DNA of 51,971 nucleotides. It comes from CAZFLM01 sp964519955. GTDB taxonomy: Bacteria > Armatimonadota > Chthonomonadetes > Chthonomonadales > CAJBBX01. Each line of letters begins with the position of its first letter. Position 1 is the first letter of the stretch. The notes beneath the pieces were generated by a model, which ran no database searches, was not told the origin of the DNA, and was given only the letters and a program-made list of their open reading frames with translations. The DNA lies in the NCBI GenBank assembly GCA_964519955.1, contig CAZFLM010000049.1, forward strand, positions 1-51,971. Direction: 5' to 3'. Below are positions 15,673 to 24,465 of the stretch, one piece after another. Position numbers and translations under genes: made by a program.

Positions 15673-16215
15673 GTGTCGGAACTGCATGCGGCCGGCCTGA
15701 AGGCGGCCATCGCCATCGCTCTCGACGAGGCGCTGGCCGCGCTCGGCGAGAGCATCGACGGCCTGAGCGACGAGCAGCTCTGGGCGTTCCCGCTGCCGGC
15801 CCGCCACAACATCGTCACGCTCGCGGAGCACTGCATCCAGGGGCTCGACCTGTATGCGTGCGAGGTGCAGGGCGCGCCGCTGACGTTCGAGCCCGAGGCG
15901 CGCTTCGACGCCCTCCACCACTCGCCCGAGGCGCTGCGCCCCGAGATGCACGACCTGCCGACCGTGGCGCAGGAGGCTGACCGGATCGAGCGGCTGCGCG
16001 AGGCGGTGCGTGCCACGCTCGAGGGGATCGCGCCGGGCGCCCTCGTCGCCCCGGGCCGCGCGTGGTGGTTCGAGGAGAACCCCGGCAAGACCCGCGCGGA
16101 CGCGTACTGGCGCTGCATCTGGCACACGGCCGCGCACGTGCGACAGATCTGGCTGCTGCGGGGCCTGCTGGGCGCCGGCGACGACCGTGGCTGGCCCGAG
16201 CAGCACTGGCGGTGA
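15673..16215 (+). CDS. DinB-family metal-binding protein
   Basis: 180 residues from a GTG start with GGGAGG ahead of it; the upstream in-frame ATG lies inside the previous gene. The metal triad expected of the DinB four-helix bundle is visible as H53, H151 and H155 (RHNIVTLAEHC and WHTAAHVRQIWLLRGLLG). DinB-like proteins include bacillithiol or mycothiol-dependent transferases and many of unknown role. The short spacing (37 bp) after the phosphatase gene allows cotranscription, but no functional link is evident. Confidence 0.85.
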   Translation: MSELHAAGLKAAIAIALDEALAALGESIDGLSDEQLWAFPLPARHNIVTLAEHCIQGLDLYACEVQGAPLTFEPEARFDALHHSPEALRPEMHDLPTVAQEADRIERLREAVRATLEGIAPGALVAPGRAWWFEENPGKTRADAYWRCIWHTAAHVRQIWLLRGLLGAGDDRGWPEQHWR

Positions 16216-16289
16216 ACAGAGGTCGCGCCTTGCGCTGCCCGCCGATCCCGTGGTAGGATGTGGGAGAGATGCGGCAAATGGAGGGAGGC

Positions 16290-16880
16290 ATGGCTGAGGA
16301 CGGCACACCGGGCTACGGCGAGCGGCCATCGGTCGGCGCGTATCTGGTGCGCGAGCGGCGAGCGGACTACAAGAGCGACTACGTCTACGGCGTGGTGAAG
16401 GCGATGACGGGCGGCAGCTATCGGCACGGGGCGATCGCGCTGAATGTGGGCATCTCGATCGGCTCGCAGCTCAAGGGGAAGCGCTGCCAGGCGGTGTCCA
16501 GCGACGTCAAGGTCGAGGCCGACCCCGATGGCCTGTACGTCTACCCCGACCTCACGGTGGTCTGCGACGAGCCGCGCTTCCTCGACACCGAGAAGGACGT
16601 GCTGACCAACCCGACCGTCGTGGTCGAGGTGATCTCCCCGAGCACCGAGGCGTACGACCGCGGCCTGAAGTCCGTGCGGTACCGCGGCATGCCCACGCTG
16701 CGCGAGTACCTGCTCATCGCGCAGGACCGCCCGCTGGTGGAGCGCTACGTGCGCCAGGCGGATGGCCTGTGGTACGTGGAGACCTTCGAGGGGATGCAGG
16801 GCGTCGTGACCCTGTCCTCCATCGAGTGCACCGTGCCGCTCGCCGACATCTACGACCGCGTCACCTTCGGGGAGGAGTGA
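16290..16880 (+). CDS. Uma2-family (DUF820) putative endonuclease
   Basis: 196 residues. The PD-(D/E)XK pattern of the Uma2 family is present: GSYRHGAIALNVG, SSDVKVE, YVYPDLTVV (acidic D), NPTVVVEVISPSTEAYDRGLKSVRYRG (E and K), then LREYLLIAQD and a final beta-hairpin. These nucleases are often found in large numbers in cyanobacteria and similar genomes, and their role is not known. GAGGGAGG directly before the ATG at 16290 decides the start; earlier in-frame ATGs at 16269 and 16278 are possible. It converges with the next gene (10 bp apart). Confidence 0.85.
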   Translation: MAEDGTPGYGERPSVGAYLVRERRADYKSDYVYGVVKAMTGGSYRHGAIALNVGISIGSQLKGKRCQAVSSDVKVEADPDGLYVYPDLTVVCDEPRFLDTEKDVLTNPTVVVEVISPSTEAYDRGLKSVRYRGMPTLREYLLIAQDRPLVERYVRQADGLWYVETFEGMQGVVTLSSIECTVPLADIYDRVTFGEE

Positions 16881-16890
16881 CGGGGTCTCC

Positions 16891-17079
16891 TCAGCGCCGC
16901 TCCGTGCGCGACATCGCCACGGCGCCCGCGATGCCGACCGCCACTGCCCCCACGGCTGCCCAGACGCCCCAGGGCAGGGGGCCGAGGCCGGGGAAGCCGC
17001 GCTCCAGCCGGGCCGCCACGTAGACCCCCAGTAGGGCGCCCAGGCACGCGCCAATGATGCCGCCGGCGATCGCGCGCAT
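16891..17079 (-). CDS. Small two-helix membrane protein
   Basis: 62 residues: a Gly-rich hydrophobic helix (AGGIIGACLGALLGVYVAA), a short loop GFPGLGPLPWG, a second helix (WAAVGAVAVGIAGAVAM) and a charged end SRTERR. GGGGAGG sits 7 nt before the ATG. It follows the alpha-galactosidase gene by 14 bp on the same strand, so it is probably the second gene of that operon. The Gly pattern in helix 1 suggests tight helix packing. Function unknown. Confidence 0.7.
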   Translation of the reverse strand: MRAIAGGIIGACLGALLGVYVAARLERGFPGLGPLPWGVWAAVGAVAVGIAGAVAMSRTERR

Positions 17080-17093
17080 CGTCGCCTCCCCGC

Positions 17094-19082
17094 CTACCGC
17101 ACGCGCTTGTACACCCAGATGCCCGCGCCGGGGCACTCGCTGAGCGTCACGCGCCAGCCGCCCATCAGGTCGGAGCCGCGGACCCGCTCCTGCTTCCCGT
17201 CGTCCAGGTTCGTCACGGCATAGACCGCCGCCGGGTCCACGCCGCGCAGGTGCAGGACCAGGCTGTCGCTCGTGCAGCCCGGGCGGCGGAAGGCCTGCAC
17301 GGCTCCCTCGCCCCTCTCCGGCGCGTCGAACTGCCAGGCGAGCCAGGCGTCCGGCGCGACCGTGTGCGGCGTCAGGGGGTAGTAGTCGGCGAGCAGGTAG
17401 GGCTCCACCTGGCGGAACTCGGCGACCATCCGCTTGAGCAGGGCGTAGTCCAGGTCGGTGCGCTTGGTGTCCCAGCCGACCCGGGAGGCCGGGAAGATGC
17501 AGCTTCGGAACCAGTACGCCGTCTTCTCGCCGAGGCCGGAGCCGTGATAGGGGATCCACGTCGAGACGCCGTGCGTCTGGCTCTGCTGCGCCTCGGCGGT
17601 GTCGAAGCAGTCGCTGCGCAGCAGGGGTACCGAGCGGCGCATGGTCTCCAGATCGTTGCGGCGCCCGCCGCTGGCGCAGGAGTCTATCCAGAGGCCCGGG
17701 TGGCGCTTCACCAGCTCATCCCAGTAGGCGAGGTAGCCCATCACATCGCGGATCTCGGTGATGCCCTGGCGGTCGGGCGTGTCGTTCGCGCGCCAGTAGC
17801 CCAGGGGGTCGATGTTGAAGTCCTGCCGGTAGGCGTCGATGCCCTCGGACGTCAGCAGCCCGCTCACGCGGTCGACCACCCACTTCCACGCTTCGGGGTT
17901 GCCCAGGTTCACCAGGCCGCCCTGCGCGCCGCCGAGGATCCACTCCGGATGGTTCTCCGTGAGCCAGGAGCCTGCCGCCGCGCGCTGGGGCTCGAACCAG
18001 ACCACGAACTTCATCCCGTTCGCGTGGGCGCGGTCGGACAGCTCCTTCAGCCCGTTCGGGAAGCGCGTCTTGTCGACCTCCCACGTGCCCGTGTTCCACC
18101 AGCCGCCCTTGTCCGGGTACCAGCCCGCGTCGAGGATCCAGAAGTCCAGCTTCACGCCCTCGCGCACGTAGCCGTCGAGCCAGGCCAGCTCGTCCGCGGC
18201 GGTGGGCTGCAGATTGCCGCCGCACGCGGCGTAGTGCGTGGGCACCAGCTTCCCGTTCGGGCGCGGGATGTTGTGCGCCACGAACCACCGGCGCCAAACG
18301 TTCTGCGCGCGCACCGGGTCGCCCACGTAGAACTGCAGCACCGCGAGCGGGGTGCGGACCTCCTCGTCGGGGTGCAGCACGAAGTGGGTCAGCTCCTGGC
18401 CGGCCTTGATGCGCAGGCCGCGCGCGTCGTCGCGGATGAACTCGGCGGCCCACTGGCCCGGCCAGCCGATCACCGCGATCACGCCCTCGCCGGGCATCTC
18501 CACGTTCCAGTAGGGGAATGCGCCATTCGTGGGGCGGCCGCCGTTCGGCACGAAGCGCGCCGTGGTGTTCGCGGCCAGCATGCGCACCTCGGGCGTGTAG
18601 CTGGAGGGGGTGCAGTCGTCGCCGTGGTTCGAGTGCAGCATGAACTCGCCTGCGCCGCCGCGCTGGAGCCGGATGTCGAGCGCCTGGATGCCCTCGATGA
18701 TCGGCGTGTCCGCCGCGCCGGTGTTCTTGAGTGTGAGCGTCCATTCCACCGTGGGGAAGTCGCGGTACTCGACGGCGCGGCAGGCGATCGCCAGGCCCGT
18801 GGCGGGATCGGTGTAGGTGAGAACGCGTTCCGTGCGCGCCGCGTCCAGCTTCCGGGAGGCGCGCGTGGCCTTCCACGACTTCAGCAGTTCGGAGGAGGGC
18901 TTGCCGCCATAGGTGAAGGAGAATGGTGCGTCGGCGGCGGCGCGGCGGGTGTCGGCCAGGTGCTCGGCTGCCCATGCGCGCGCCCGCGCCATCTCCGCCC
19001 TGGTGGGCGCGGTGGCCCGGCCCGGCGATGCGGCCATCAGTACGGCAGCGAAGACCAATCCGACGATCCACAGTGTCTGCAT
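17094..19082 (-). CDS. Secreted GH36-like alpha-galactosidase
   Basis: 662 residues with a signal peptide (LWIVGLVFAAVLMAASPGRATA). An N-terminal beta-sandwich (to ~270) is followed by a TIM barrel: LDFWILDAGWYPDKGGWWNTGTWEVD, MKFVVWFEPQRAAAGSWL, the nucleophile D421 in DAYRQDFN, CASGGRRNDLETMRRS and the acid/base D491 in RSDCFD, then a C-terminal sandwich. These are the clan GH-D signatures of family 36 (alpha-galactosidase/melibiase and relatives), so release of terminal alpha-galactosyl residues is likely. Substrate range cannot be read from sequence. GGAGGG lies 6 nt before the ATG. Another GH-D-like enzyme is encoded at 26684. Confidence 0.9.
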   Translation of the reverse strand: MQTLWIVGLVFAAVLMAASPGRATAPTRAEMARARAWAAEHLADTRRAAADAPFSFTYGGKPSSELLKSWKATRASRKLDAARTERVLTYTDPATGLAIACRAVEYRDFPTVEWTLTLKNTGAADTPIIEGIQALDIRLQRGGAGEFMLHSNHGDDCTPSSYTPEVRMLAANTTARFVPNGGRPTNGAFPYWNVEMPGEGVIAVIGWPGQWAAEFIRDDARGLRIKAGQELTHFVLHPDEEVRTPLAVLQFYVGDPVRAQNVWRRWFVAHNIPRPNGKLVPTHYAACGGNLQPTAADELAWLDGYVREGVKLDFWILDAGWYPDKGGWWNTGTWEVDKTRFPNGLKELSDRAHANGMKFVVWFEPQRAAAGSWLTENHPEWILGGAQGGLVNLGNPEAWKWVVDRVSGLLTSEGIDAYRQDFNIDPLGYWRANDTPDRQGITEIRDVMGYLAYWDELVKRHPGLWIDSCASGGRRNDLETMRRSVPLLRSDCFDTAEAQQSQTHGVSTWIPYHGSGLGEKTAYWFRSCIFPASRVGWDTKRTDLDYALLKRMVAEFRQVEPYLLADYYPLTPHTVAPDAWLAWQFDAPERGEGAVQAFRRPGCTSDSLVLHLRGVDPAAVYAVTNLDDGKQERVRGSDLMGGWRVTLSECPGAGIWVYKRVR

Positions 19083-19374
19083 TGCTTCCCTCCAGGATCA
19101 TGGCAGGCGCCGGCCGGCGGCGCATCGTTGCGTTCACCGGCCCTCAGTTCGCCGCACCTGCCAATAGTCCTGCAACCTCCGCGGGGGGCTGTCCTCGGTC
19201 GCTGTGACGGCGCCCAACTCCGGCGTGGCGTTGTGCCGGGCGGCTGCAACGGGCGTGGCCCGGAGCTGTGCCCGTCAGCCCGCGCGTCCGTGGCCGTGGT
19301 CGTTGGAGTCCGCGCAGGCGGACTTTGTGCCGTTCTCAGGCGCGAATTCAATCGCCGGCAACCCCGGGTTCCTC
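19083..19374. other. Intergenic, no gene seen
   Basis: The stretch lies between the 5' end of the alpha-galactosidase gene and a MITE-like element. It should contain the alpha-galactosidase promoter on the minus strand, but no convincing -35/-10 pair was found. The open frames crossing it have no ribosome sites or recognisable protein features. Confidence 0.5.
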
Positions 19375-19452
19375 AGGAACCGACGTTGCTAGGCATCCGG
19401 CGAGACCTTCTGGTCCACCAACGTCTGCCGGGCCCCTCACAACACCGGTTCG
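19375..19452 (-). mobile_element. MITE-like element, copy A
   Basis: Ends GAACCGACGTTG..AGG and CCTCACAAC...GGTTCG are inverted repeats. The interior (ATC.GGCG.G.CC, TGGTCCACCAACGTCTGCCGG) matches the reverse complement of the element at 22642-22732. It has no coding capacity. Its right terminal repeat has more substitutions than copy B, so it looks older. Confidence 0.65.
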
Positions 19453-19571
19453 CGGTGACGCCGGCGGTGTGCACGCGGCCGGGTGACACGCTCCAGACGT
19501 GCCGAAGGGCGGACCGGATGCCCTCAGGCTCCGATCCGCCCTTCGATGGCGCCACCCTCGGTTACGTGCTG

Positions 19572-20600
19572 CTACTCGCCCAGGCCCGGGTTGTAGGCGA
19601 CAGATCGTCGCCGCGGCTGATCCGACTGCTGCCCCGAATCAGTCGACGCGCTCTGCGGAGGCAGGTTCAGGATCACGCCTCCGTTGCCGGGGAGCACCTG
19701 GATGTCCATGTCATCGGGGAGCTGCCGGACGAACTCGTAGTTGATGACGCCGCGGTTCGCCCGCAGAGCCAGACCGCGCAGGCGGATGGCCTCGGCCTGC
19801 CCCTCGGACTGCACCACCTTCTGCTGCGCCTTGATCCGCTCGATCTCCAGGAGGTACTGCTGCGTCAGGACCTGCTGCTGCGCCACCTGCTTGTTCACGA
19901 TCGCGTTCTCGTACTGGTCGGACACGTAGCCCACGTCGCGCAGGAGGACACGCTCCAGGCGGATGCCCTTCGACTCGAACGTCGGGGCCAGCGCCGCCAT
20001 GATGTTGTCCTCGACCTCCTTGCGCTTGCCCTGGTAGGAGACCACGCCGGTCGCGGAGGTCGTCTCGGTGGGCGCGTTGCTGTAGACCTGCATGATCGGG
20101 TACTGGCTAACCGTGGAGCGGATGGCCTCGCGCGAAGCCGGCCGCACGATCGTGTCGATGTAGCCCGGACCGATGGTCTTCCAGAGGCGATGGGCCCCGC
20201 CCGGATCGATGTGGAACATGACCGTCGCGTCGACGCGGACCTGGAGGCCCTCCTTCGTCTGGCAGACCATCGAGTCGTCGCCCTGGACCGCGCCCTCATC
20301 GTGGCCGGCGCTCATGGTGTACTCCTGGGTCCGCACGCTCCACAACTGCATGTTGGCCCACGGGGCGATCAGGTGCCAGCCCTCGCGCAGGTCGTGGCTC
20401 AGGATGCCTCCCGCGAACGGGTCGTACACCGCGCCGACCGTCCCGGGCGGAACCTGCACCCAGGAGCGCGCGAGCGTCATCACGACGATGAAGGCGACCA
20501 CGCCGCCCACGATGCGCCGGCCGGCGCCCGCGCCGCGCTTGCCCAACGCGAACAGCAGGTAGACGGTTACCAGTATCCCCAGCAGAATGCACTCGCGCAT
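19572..20600 (-). CDS. SPFH/prohibitin-family membrane protein 2
   Basis: 342 residues. An N-terminal double hydrophobic stretch (residues ~4-20 and 29-45) is followed by the SPFH/Band-7 domain (VPPGTVGAVYDPFAGG..., EYTMSAGHDEGAVQGDD, QTKEGLQVRVDATVMFHI), a long Glu/Gln/Ala-rich coiled coil (~210-285, KQVAQQQVLTQQYLLEIERIKAQQKVVQSEGQAEAIRL) and a disordered tail. SPFH proteins assemble into membrane rings that organise proteases and lipids. Two nucleotides separate it from the upstream paralog, so the pair is cotranscribed and probably forms a hetero-oligomer comparable to HflK/HflC, though no FtsH is encoded here. Confidence 0.9.
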   Translation of the reverse strand: MRECILLGILVTVYLLFALGKRGAGAGRRIVGGVVAFIVVMTLARSWVQVPPGTVGAVYDPFAGGILSHDLREGWHLIAPWANMQLWSVRTQEYTMSAGHDEGAVQGDDSMVCQTKEGLQVRVDATVMFHIDPGGAHRLWKTIGPGYIDTIVRPASREAIRSTVSQYPIMQVYSNAPTETTSATGVVSYQGKRKEVEDNIMAALAPTFESKGIRLERVLLRDVGYVSDQYENAIVNKQVAQQQVLTQQYLLEIERIKAQQKVVQSEGQAEAIRLRGLALRANRGVINYEFVRQLPDDMDIQVLPGNGGVILNLPPQSASTDSGQQSDQPRRRSVAYNPGLGE

Positions 20601-20602
20601 GG

Positions 20603-21565
20603 CTACTTGCCTCCTCCGCTGAGCACGGGCAGCGACCCGGCAGGCAGGTACATCCGCTTCAGGCGCGGGGCAACCTTCTGCACGAACTCGTACTGCACGA
20701 CCTCGGGATTCTGCCGCAGCGTCGCGCCGCGCTTCTCGATGGCCGACGCCTCACCCGACGCCGTCGCGATGATGGTGTCCTTCTCGACGCGGGCGCGGCT
20801 GAGCTTTGCGTGCTCCGTCTGCACCTGCTGCTGCGCAACCTGCTTCGCGCTGATGGCATCGGCGAACGCCGGGTTGCCGTACTGCACGCCGCGCACCAGC
20901 ATCTGCTCCAGCACGAGGCCCTTCTCGGCGAACGCTGGCCGCATTGCCTCGGCGATCTCGGACTCGACCTCCTTGCGCTTGCCGGTGTAGACGTCCTCAA
21001 CGGAGTACCGCGCCACGATCATGCGCATCACGTTCTGCGTGACGGGCCGCACGATGACCTTCGCGTAGTCCTCGCCGATGCGCTGCCACAGGTTGTAGGC
21101 CTCGTTCGGGCTCACGTGATAGAGCACGGTGCAGTCGATCTTGACGTTCATGCCCTCGTTTGTCTGGCAGCGGATGGAGTCGTCGCCCTGCACGGCGCCC
21201 TCGTTGTGGGTGCCGCTCATCGTGTACTCCTGAGTCTGCTGCGAGAAGACCTGCGTCTGCCACCAGGGCAGCACGACGTGGAACCCTTCGGCCAGCACCG
21301 TCCTCTGGATGCCGCCGCGCATCGGGTCGTAGATGGCGGCCACGTGCGCGGGGGGCACCGTGACGAAGCAGTTGCTGCCGAACACGAACCAGAATGGCGC
21401 GAACCCCAGTCCGAGCAGGAACGCCGGATGCGCCAGCACGCGCTTGGTGTCCGCCTCGTCCAGCCCGTGCCTTCCTTTCGCGGCCTCCACGGCGCCGGAG
21501 TTGCTGACGACGATCCACGCGCCGCAGATGACCAGCCACACCACGGCAAACACTAGTCCGAGCAA
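20603..21565 (-). CDS. SPFH/prohibitin-family membrane protein 1 (TTG start)
   Basis: 320 residues from a TTG codon at 21565 preceded by GGGAGGGG with a 4-nt gap. Upstream in-frame ATGs would add a Pro/Arg-rich extension unlike anything in the family. Two membrane segments (LGLVFAVVWLVICGAWIVV and LLGLGFAPFWFVFGSNCFV) lead into an SPFH domain with VPPAHVAAIYDPMRGG and EYTMSGTHNEGAVQGDDSIRCQTNEG, almost word for word as in its partner, then an Ala/Glu/Gln-rich coiled coil. First gene of the two-gene SPFH operon. A stomatin/prohibitin-type ring at the inner membrane is the likely role. Confidence 0.88.
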   Translation of the reverse strand: MLGLVFAVVWLVICGAWIVVSNSGAVEAAKGRHGLDEADTKRVLAHPAFLLGLGFAPFWFVFGSNCFVTVPPAHVAAIYDPMRGGIQRTVLAEGFHVVLPWWQTQVFSQQTQEYTMSGTHNEGAVQGDDSIRCQTNEGMNVKIDCTVLYHVSPNEAYNLWQRIGEDYAKVIVRPVTQNVMRMIVARYSVEDVYTGKRKEVESEIAEAMRPAFAEKGLVLEQMLVRGVQYGNPAFADAISAKQVAQQQVQTEHAKLSRARVEKDTIIATASGEASAIEKRGATLRQNPEVVQYEFVQKVAPRLKRMYLPAGSLPVLSGGGK

Positions 21566-21741
21566 GGTTCCCCTCCCGGCGCCGTCCGTGCGGCGCCCAG
21601 ACGAATACGCGCGATGGGGGCGGGCGGGTTCAGGAGTTGTGGGAGGGGGTGGGCGGGCGGTGAGCATGGTTGTGCGTGGGCTGCGACCTTGCCGTGCCGT
21701 GCGGGCCGCCACCGCCGGCGCGCCGGCGACTGCCACACGGA

Positions 21742-21778
21742 CAGCGGCCCGCGAGACGGATTGTCCCGCGGGCCGTTG
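21742..21778 (-). terminator. Hairpin after the PEP-CTERM gene
   Basis: CAGCGGCCCGCG and its near-complement CGCGGGCCGTTG form a 12-bp stem with one mismatch and a 13-nt loop, 20 nt past the stop codon at 21798. No U-tract follows on the minus strand. Confidence 0.5.
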
Positions 21779-21797
21779 GCATGTCTGGGGCGTGGGA

Positions 21798-22448
21798 CTA
21801 GCGCCGGCGGAGCTTGCGGGCGCCGAACAGGGCCGCCGGCAGGCCGAAGCCCGCCAGGAGGGCGAGGGCGCCGGGCTCGGGGACGTCGGCGATGTGCATA
21901 TTCGCGCCGAAGATGCCCGCGTTCAGGTCGCTGATCTCCCAGTCGGGGTACGCCAGCGACGAGGTCAAGGTCTTCTGCCGGGCGTTCAGGTACGTCACGC
22001 CTGCGACGGTCGTGGCGCTGGCCTGCAGGCGGGCGAGATCGGCGTCGACATCCTTGAACGTGGCGCCCATGACGTAGACGCCGGGCGTCAGCGTGATCGA
22101 CTCGATGCTCGTCCAGAGCCAGCACCCATCCGTCGAGGTCGAAGCGTCGGGGGTCGCGGAGCCATCGACCGTGGCCGACGCGAGGAGCACGGAGCCGTCC
22201 GCGTTCCAGAGGCCGACGTCGTGGCTGTTGACCAGCCCGTTGGCGCCTTCGTCCCACAGGGCCAGACCATCGATCATGATCGCGGAGGTGACCTCGAAAC
22301 TCCAGCCGGCGATCGTGTCGCCCATCGGGGAGGCGGCGTATCCGCCCGTGATGTCGAGGACGGTGGCGGCCTGGGCGCTCGACGGCGCCAAGGCGAGGGA
22401 GGCGACGGCTAGCAGTGCGGCAACCGTGAACCAGCGATGAGAGATCAT
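21798..22448 (-). CDS. PEP-CTERM-anchored secreted protein
   Basis: 216 residues. Signal peptide (FTVAALLAVASLALAPSSAQA), a beta-sandwich domain (ITGGYAASPMGDTIAGWSFEVTSAIMIDGLALWDEGANGL...) resembling DUF4082-type domains that bind or decorate surfaces, and a C-terminal PEP-CTERM sorting signal: VPEPG, hydrophobic ALALLAGFGLPAALFGA and RKLRRR. The signal would be cut by an exosortase and the protein attached to the outer surface or exopolysaccharide; no exosortase gene is in this window. AAGGAG precedes the ATG. It is a single gene between the SPFH pair and the secreted protein at 22922. Confidence 0.88.
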   Translation of the reverse strand: MISHRWFTVAALLAVASLALAPSSAQAATVLDITGGYAASPMGDTIAGWSFEVTSAIMIDGLALWDEGANGLVNSHDVGLWNADGSVLLASATVDGSATPDASTSTDGCWLWTSIESITLTPGVYVMGATFKDVDADLARLQASATTVAGVTYLNARQKTLTSSLAYPDWEISDLNAGIFGANMHIADVPEPGALALLAGFGLPAALFGARKLRRR

Positions 22449-22641
22449 GGAGTAAGCTCCTTTTGCCGGACATGCAGGGCGGTTGGATGGCTAACACCCC
22501 AGTCTGGTGCAACGTCCGTGCCATCCGGCGGCCTGGCGGCGAGATCAGGCCCTTGTACCAGGCCATGCCACTCTGTCCGCGTTGGGCTCCTGTCGCGCTG
22601 CCGCGCTGGGTGCGTGCCAGACGGTGTGGCGCCTCGGCGTC

Positions 22642-22732
22642 GTCACCCCGAACCGACGTTGCGAGGGGTCCGGCAGACGTTGGTGGACCACAGGGCCCCG
22701 CCCGATGCCTCACAACGTCGGTTCGGCATGAC
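22642..22732 (+). mobile_element. MITE-like element, copy B
   Basis: GTCACCCCGAACCGACGTT... on the left pairs with AACGTCGGTTCGGCATGAC on the right: 18 of 19 positions of the inner repeat (22648-22666 with 22708-22726) match, and pairing continues outward. The core is ~40 bp and non-coding. A second, inverted copy lies at 19375-19452. This fits a miniature inverted-repeat transposable element moved by a transposase encoded elsewhere. Confidence 0.7.
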
Positions 22733-22785
22733 CCCACGCCGGGCCGTGTGCTCTGACCACAACCGACGACACAGACGGGCGACGC

Positions 22786-22823
22786 GCCTCCCGCAGGGCA
22801 TGCCCCACCCGGTGTCGAACTGG
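22786..22823 (+). repeat. GGGCATGCCCC..CCGGTGTCGAACTGG repeat, copy 1
   Basis: A short repeat also found at 24321-24350 and 26623-26652, each time ahead of a secreted-protein start. Copy 1 is about 100 bp upstream of the 22922 gene. It may be a dispersed element or a shared leader; no structure beyond GGGCATGCCC is obvious. Confidence 0.6.
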
Positions 22824-22921
22824 GCTACATGACGCTCACGAAGCGTGCGGGTGGGGATGGGCCGGCACGGACTGGCGCGCCGCCTGGCATGATGCTCGGC
22901 AGGGGCCGGAGGGGGCACACG

Positions 22922-24313
22922 ATGCATGGGTCACGCGCGATCGCCGTCGTCGTATTGCTGGGGCTGGCTGGGGCACGGGGGTCGGCAGACGCGCCTGCGC
23001 GGTCCGACGAGCCGCTGCCCAAGGGGTTCGTTCGCGGCGACGTGGTCAGCTACTCGTATGTGCCGAACCGCACGTGGCTGCCCAAGGAGGCCCTGGGGAA
23101 GCTGCCCTATCTCTTCGAGTACAGCCTGCTGGAGTGGGACGCCGAGAAGCCGCTCGAAGCCCACCACCGGGAGAACGTTCGGCGCATCGACATCGCGGCG
23201 CAGTGGTCCACCGCCATCATGCTCACGGCCCGGCGGGTCGAATGGCGGGACGAGCTGATCAACCTGATGCTCCGCTGCTACCGCCACCGGCAACTGATCG
23301 TGCTGGCCAACTACCACGATCGCGCCCGCAAGGATGGGCGGACCTACGGCGTGATCCGCGGGGTGCTGGAGAAGCTCTGGGCCGGGCGCGACCGCAACTT
23401 CACGAACCCGGAGGGCGATAGGGCCACCGGCCGGCAGCTCATCAACAACATCCTGGCCAACAAGTGCGGCGACGAGGGCGAGTCCGGGCTCCGAACCGAG
23501 GGGCTGCGCCGCGTCTACGACGACTTCGACCGCGAGGTGCGGATGCTGAAGATGGGCGGCGAGCAGCCGTTCCGCCACATCAAGGCCTGGTACAACATGA
23601 TCGGCTACGCGGCCCTCGACTTCGATGGCGCCTATGCCGCGAGCCGGGAGGACGTGGACCGGTTCGGCAGGATGAAGCTGCCTCAGAACACGCAATGCAT
23701 CGGCGTCGACGTGTACCACTACTGGGGCCACGGGTGGAGCCCATTCGACCCGGCCGACCTGAGCGTGCCCCGGACGAAGGTGCGAGCCCACTCCGACGAA
23801 TGGCAGCGGCTGCGAACGCGGTACTACCCGGCGGGGCTGAAGGTGCGCGTCGGGAGGGACAGCAACGACCCCAAGAGCTGGGTGCCGGAGTTCTGGAACG
23901 ATACCCACGCGCTCATGGGTGCCATCGAGCTGGCCGACGCCCGCCATGCGATGATGTGGTACATCGCGGTCTGCGGCCAAATCGGCGGCCCTGGCCTGCG
24001 GGAGGCCGCAACCTACACGACGCCCATCGAGACCATGGACGCCTACTACGATGAGCTGAAGGCCGGCCCCTGGTCGGCGCTGGCCTGGTGGGTGTTCGGC
24101 GACTTCAGCCCCACGTGCCACGGAGGACTGGAGTACTACGATCGGACCCTCCTGCACTTCACACCGGCGCACCCCGAAGGCGAGCCGTACTCGGCCGCGA
24201 TGCTCGACTACTGGCACGATGCCTACGTCGCGCACAAGAGGCGCCTGTTCGAGGACGTCGTCTACAACCAGTTCGGGTACCTGAACGGACCGCGTCCCGA
24301 CGCTGCCCGATAA
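22922..24313 (+). CDS. Secreted protein of unknown function, possibly TIM-barrel
   Basis: 463 residues from the ATG with GGAGGGGG ahead of it. Signal peptide MHGSRAIAVVVLLGLAGARGSADA. The mature protein has alternating beta strands and helices with aromatic-rich strand ends such as CIGVDVYHYWGHGWSPFD, HAMMWYIAVCGQIGG and SALAWWVFGDFSP, a pattern that suggests a glycoside-hydrolase-like barrel. There are many Asp/Glu candidates but no family motif that I can name. It sits among GH-D and NPCBM enzymes, so a role in polysaccharide handling is an inference from context only. Confidence 0.7.
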   Translation: MHGSRAIAVVVLLGLAGARGSADAPARSDEPLPKGFVRGDVVSYSYVPNRTWLPKEALGKLPYLFEYSLLEWDAEKPLEAHHRENVRRIDIAAQWSTAIMLTARRVEWRDELINLMLRCYRHRQLIVLANYHDRARKDGRTYGVIRGVLEKLWAGRDRNFTNPEGDRATGRQLINNILANKCGDEGESGLRTEGLRRVYDDFDREVRMLKMGGEQPFRHIKAWYNMIGYAALDFDGAYAASREDVDRFGRMKLPQNTQCIGVDVYHYWGHGWSPFDPADLSVPRTKVRAHSDEWQRLRTRYYPAGLKVRVGRDSNDPKSWVPEFWNDTHALMGAIELADARHAMMWYIAVCGQIGGPGLREAATYTTPIETMDAYYDELKAGPWSALAWWVFGDFSPTCHGGLEYYDRTLLHFTPAHPEGEPYSAAMLDYWHDAYVAHKRRLFEDVVYNQFGYLNGPRPDAAR

Positions 24314-24320
24314 GCGCCGG

Positions 24321-24465
24321 AGGGCATGCCCCGCCCGGTGTCGAACTGGCTTCCGGAACACCACGTGGAGCGAGGAAGCCCATGATGACCCGACGACGCT
24401 TGCTGCAGCTCGGACTGGCGGCTGCAGCCATCGAACCTCGATCGCTGGCGCAGGACGCACCGGCC
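24321..24465 (+). repeat. 145-bp direct repeat, left copy
   Basis: Matches 26623-26767 along its whole length with about a dozen differences and no gap. It includes the short repeat, the ribosome site and the first ~27 codons of the GH gene at 26684. The AAA ATPase-DUF4276 module lies between the two copies. Confidence 0.85.

Noticed and set aside
17250..20990. 1246-codon plus-strand open frame
   Set aside because: It runs across the alpha-galactosidase, an intergenic MITE and an SPFH gene; no ribosome site or motif supports it. GC-rich third positions keep the opposite strand open.
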